From NCBI RefSeq assembly GCF_002086815.1, contig NZ_MVID01000002.1:372001-436000 (forward strand): DNA of 64,000 nucleotides, in the 5' to 3' direction. The notes beneath the pieces are model-generated. The model did not search any database and had not been told where the DNA came from. It was given only the letters and a program-made list of their open reading frames with translations. Below, in pieces: positions 63,658 through 64,000 of the stretch. The position numbers and the translations under genes are program-made. How positions within the stretch are numbered: the first letter of the stretch is position 1; every line of letters begins with the position of its first letter. The DNA is from Mycolicibacterium parafortuitum. GTDB taxonomy: Bacteria; Actinomycetota; Actinomycetes; Mycobacteriales; Mycobacteriaceae.

Positions 63658-64000
63658 ATGACCGAGACGCATGTCGACGCCCCGTCGTCCTATCCTCCGG
63701 CACCCGAGTTCACCGCGCAGGCCAATGCCACCGCGGACCTCTACGACAAGGCCGAAGCAGACCGGCTGGCCTTCTGGTCCGACCAGGCGCAGCGGCTGAG
63801 TTGGGAGACCCCGTTCACCGAGGTCCTCGACTGGTCACAAGCCCCGTTCGCGAAGTGGTTCGTCGGCGGCAAGCTCAACGTCGCCTACAACTGCGTCGAC
63901 CGCCACGTCGAGGCCGGCAACGGCGACCGCGTCGCGATCCACTGGGAGGGCGAGCCGGTCGGGCACTCGCGCGACATCACCTACGCCCAGCTCAAAGACG
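63658..64000 (+). CDS. acs: Acetyl-CoA synthetase, N-terminal 114 residues only
   Basis: This is the 5' end of an AMP-forming acetyl-CoA synthetase. The protein begins MTETHVDAPSSYPPAPEFTA and has the family N-terminal segments FTEVLDWSQAPFAKWFVGGK, LNVAYNCVDRHV and VAIHWEGEP. The catalytic core lies beyond the window. It activates acetate to acetyl-CoA for acetate growth. It matches Rv3667 by order. Confidence 0.95.
   Translation, partial: MTETHVDAPSSYPPAPEFTAQANATADLYDKAEADRLAFWSDQAQRLSWETPFTEVLDWSQAPFAKWFVGGKLNVAYNCVDRHVEAGNGDRVAIHWEGEPVGHSRDITYAQLKD

Overview
The window comes from a high-GC actinobacterium, almost certainly a fast-growing Mycobacterium (Mycolicibacterium). Its gene order follows the M. 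tuberculosis chromosome from lysS (Rv3598c) to acs (Rv3667): panC, Rv3603c-Rv3605c, folK-folB-folP-folE, ftsH, ephA, hpt, tilS, dacB, ppa, galE, holB, Rv3645, topA, cspA, Rv3649, Rv3651, the tad pilus operon, ssd, Rv3661, an Ms1-type RNA locus and Rv3662c. The window has no tools-based support: family names come from reading motifs and remembered homologues.

Region 1-19,600 is conserved core. It has the pantothenate/CoA genes, where panD is absent between panC and coaX and only a short decayed trace may remain. It also has a tightly overlapped folate operon, the FtsH protease, purine salvage and tRNA-lysidine synthetase, a cell-wall carboxypeptidase and pyrophosphatase. Region 19,600-32,550 has ureide catabolism (uraD-alc), a TerC-family transporter behind a yybP-ykoY-type manganese riboswitch, and a coupled run of envelope genes: a Pls/PosA-type single-module NRPS with beta-helix domains, an M1-like peptidase, a flippase, galE and a large membrane protein. 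tRNA-Thr(CGT) follows. Region 32,600-46,080 has holB, a membrane adenylate cyclase, topA, cspA, an MrfA/SftH-type helicase, a PAS-like protein, a Ser/Thr kinase and the tail of the tad pilus operon.

At 46,201-57,360 an 11.16-kb element is inserted in the 66-codon Flp-type pilin gene (DUF4244, Rv3656c-like). It encodes a Bxb1-like serine integrase, a P27-type small terminase, an HK97-type capsid, a scaffold-like protein and several very small coupled genes. I find no portal, large terminase, tail or lysis gene. That composition resembles phiRv1/phiRv2 and capsid-forming phage-inducible islands, meaning a phage satellite. The element also carries candidate defence cargo: a large lower-GC nuclease-like/PIN-like fusion at attL, an Mrr-type restriction endonuclease, and an MmpS-like lipoprotein. 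A 0.73-kb control region holds three exact 12-bp repeats, two degenerate copies and an 11-bp inverted repeat. The integrase start lies 23 bp from the attR core, directly downstream of the host tad operon, so its transcription probably depends on the integration state.

Region 57,358-64,000 returns to core: the broken pilin 5' end, tadC, tadB, tadA and ssd, an Rv3661-like HAD hydrolase, the Ms1-like RNA locus with a near-consensus promoter, an Rv3662c homologue and the start of acs.
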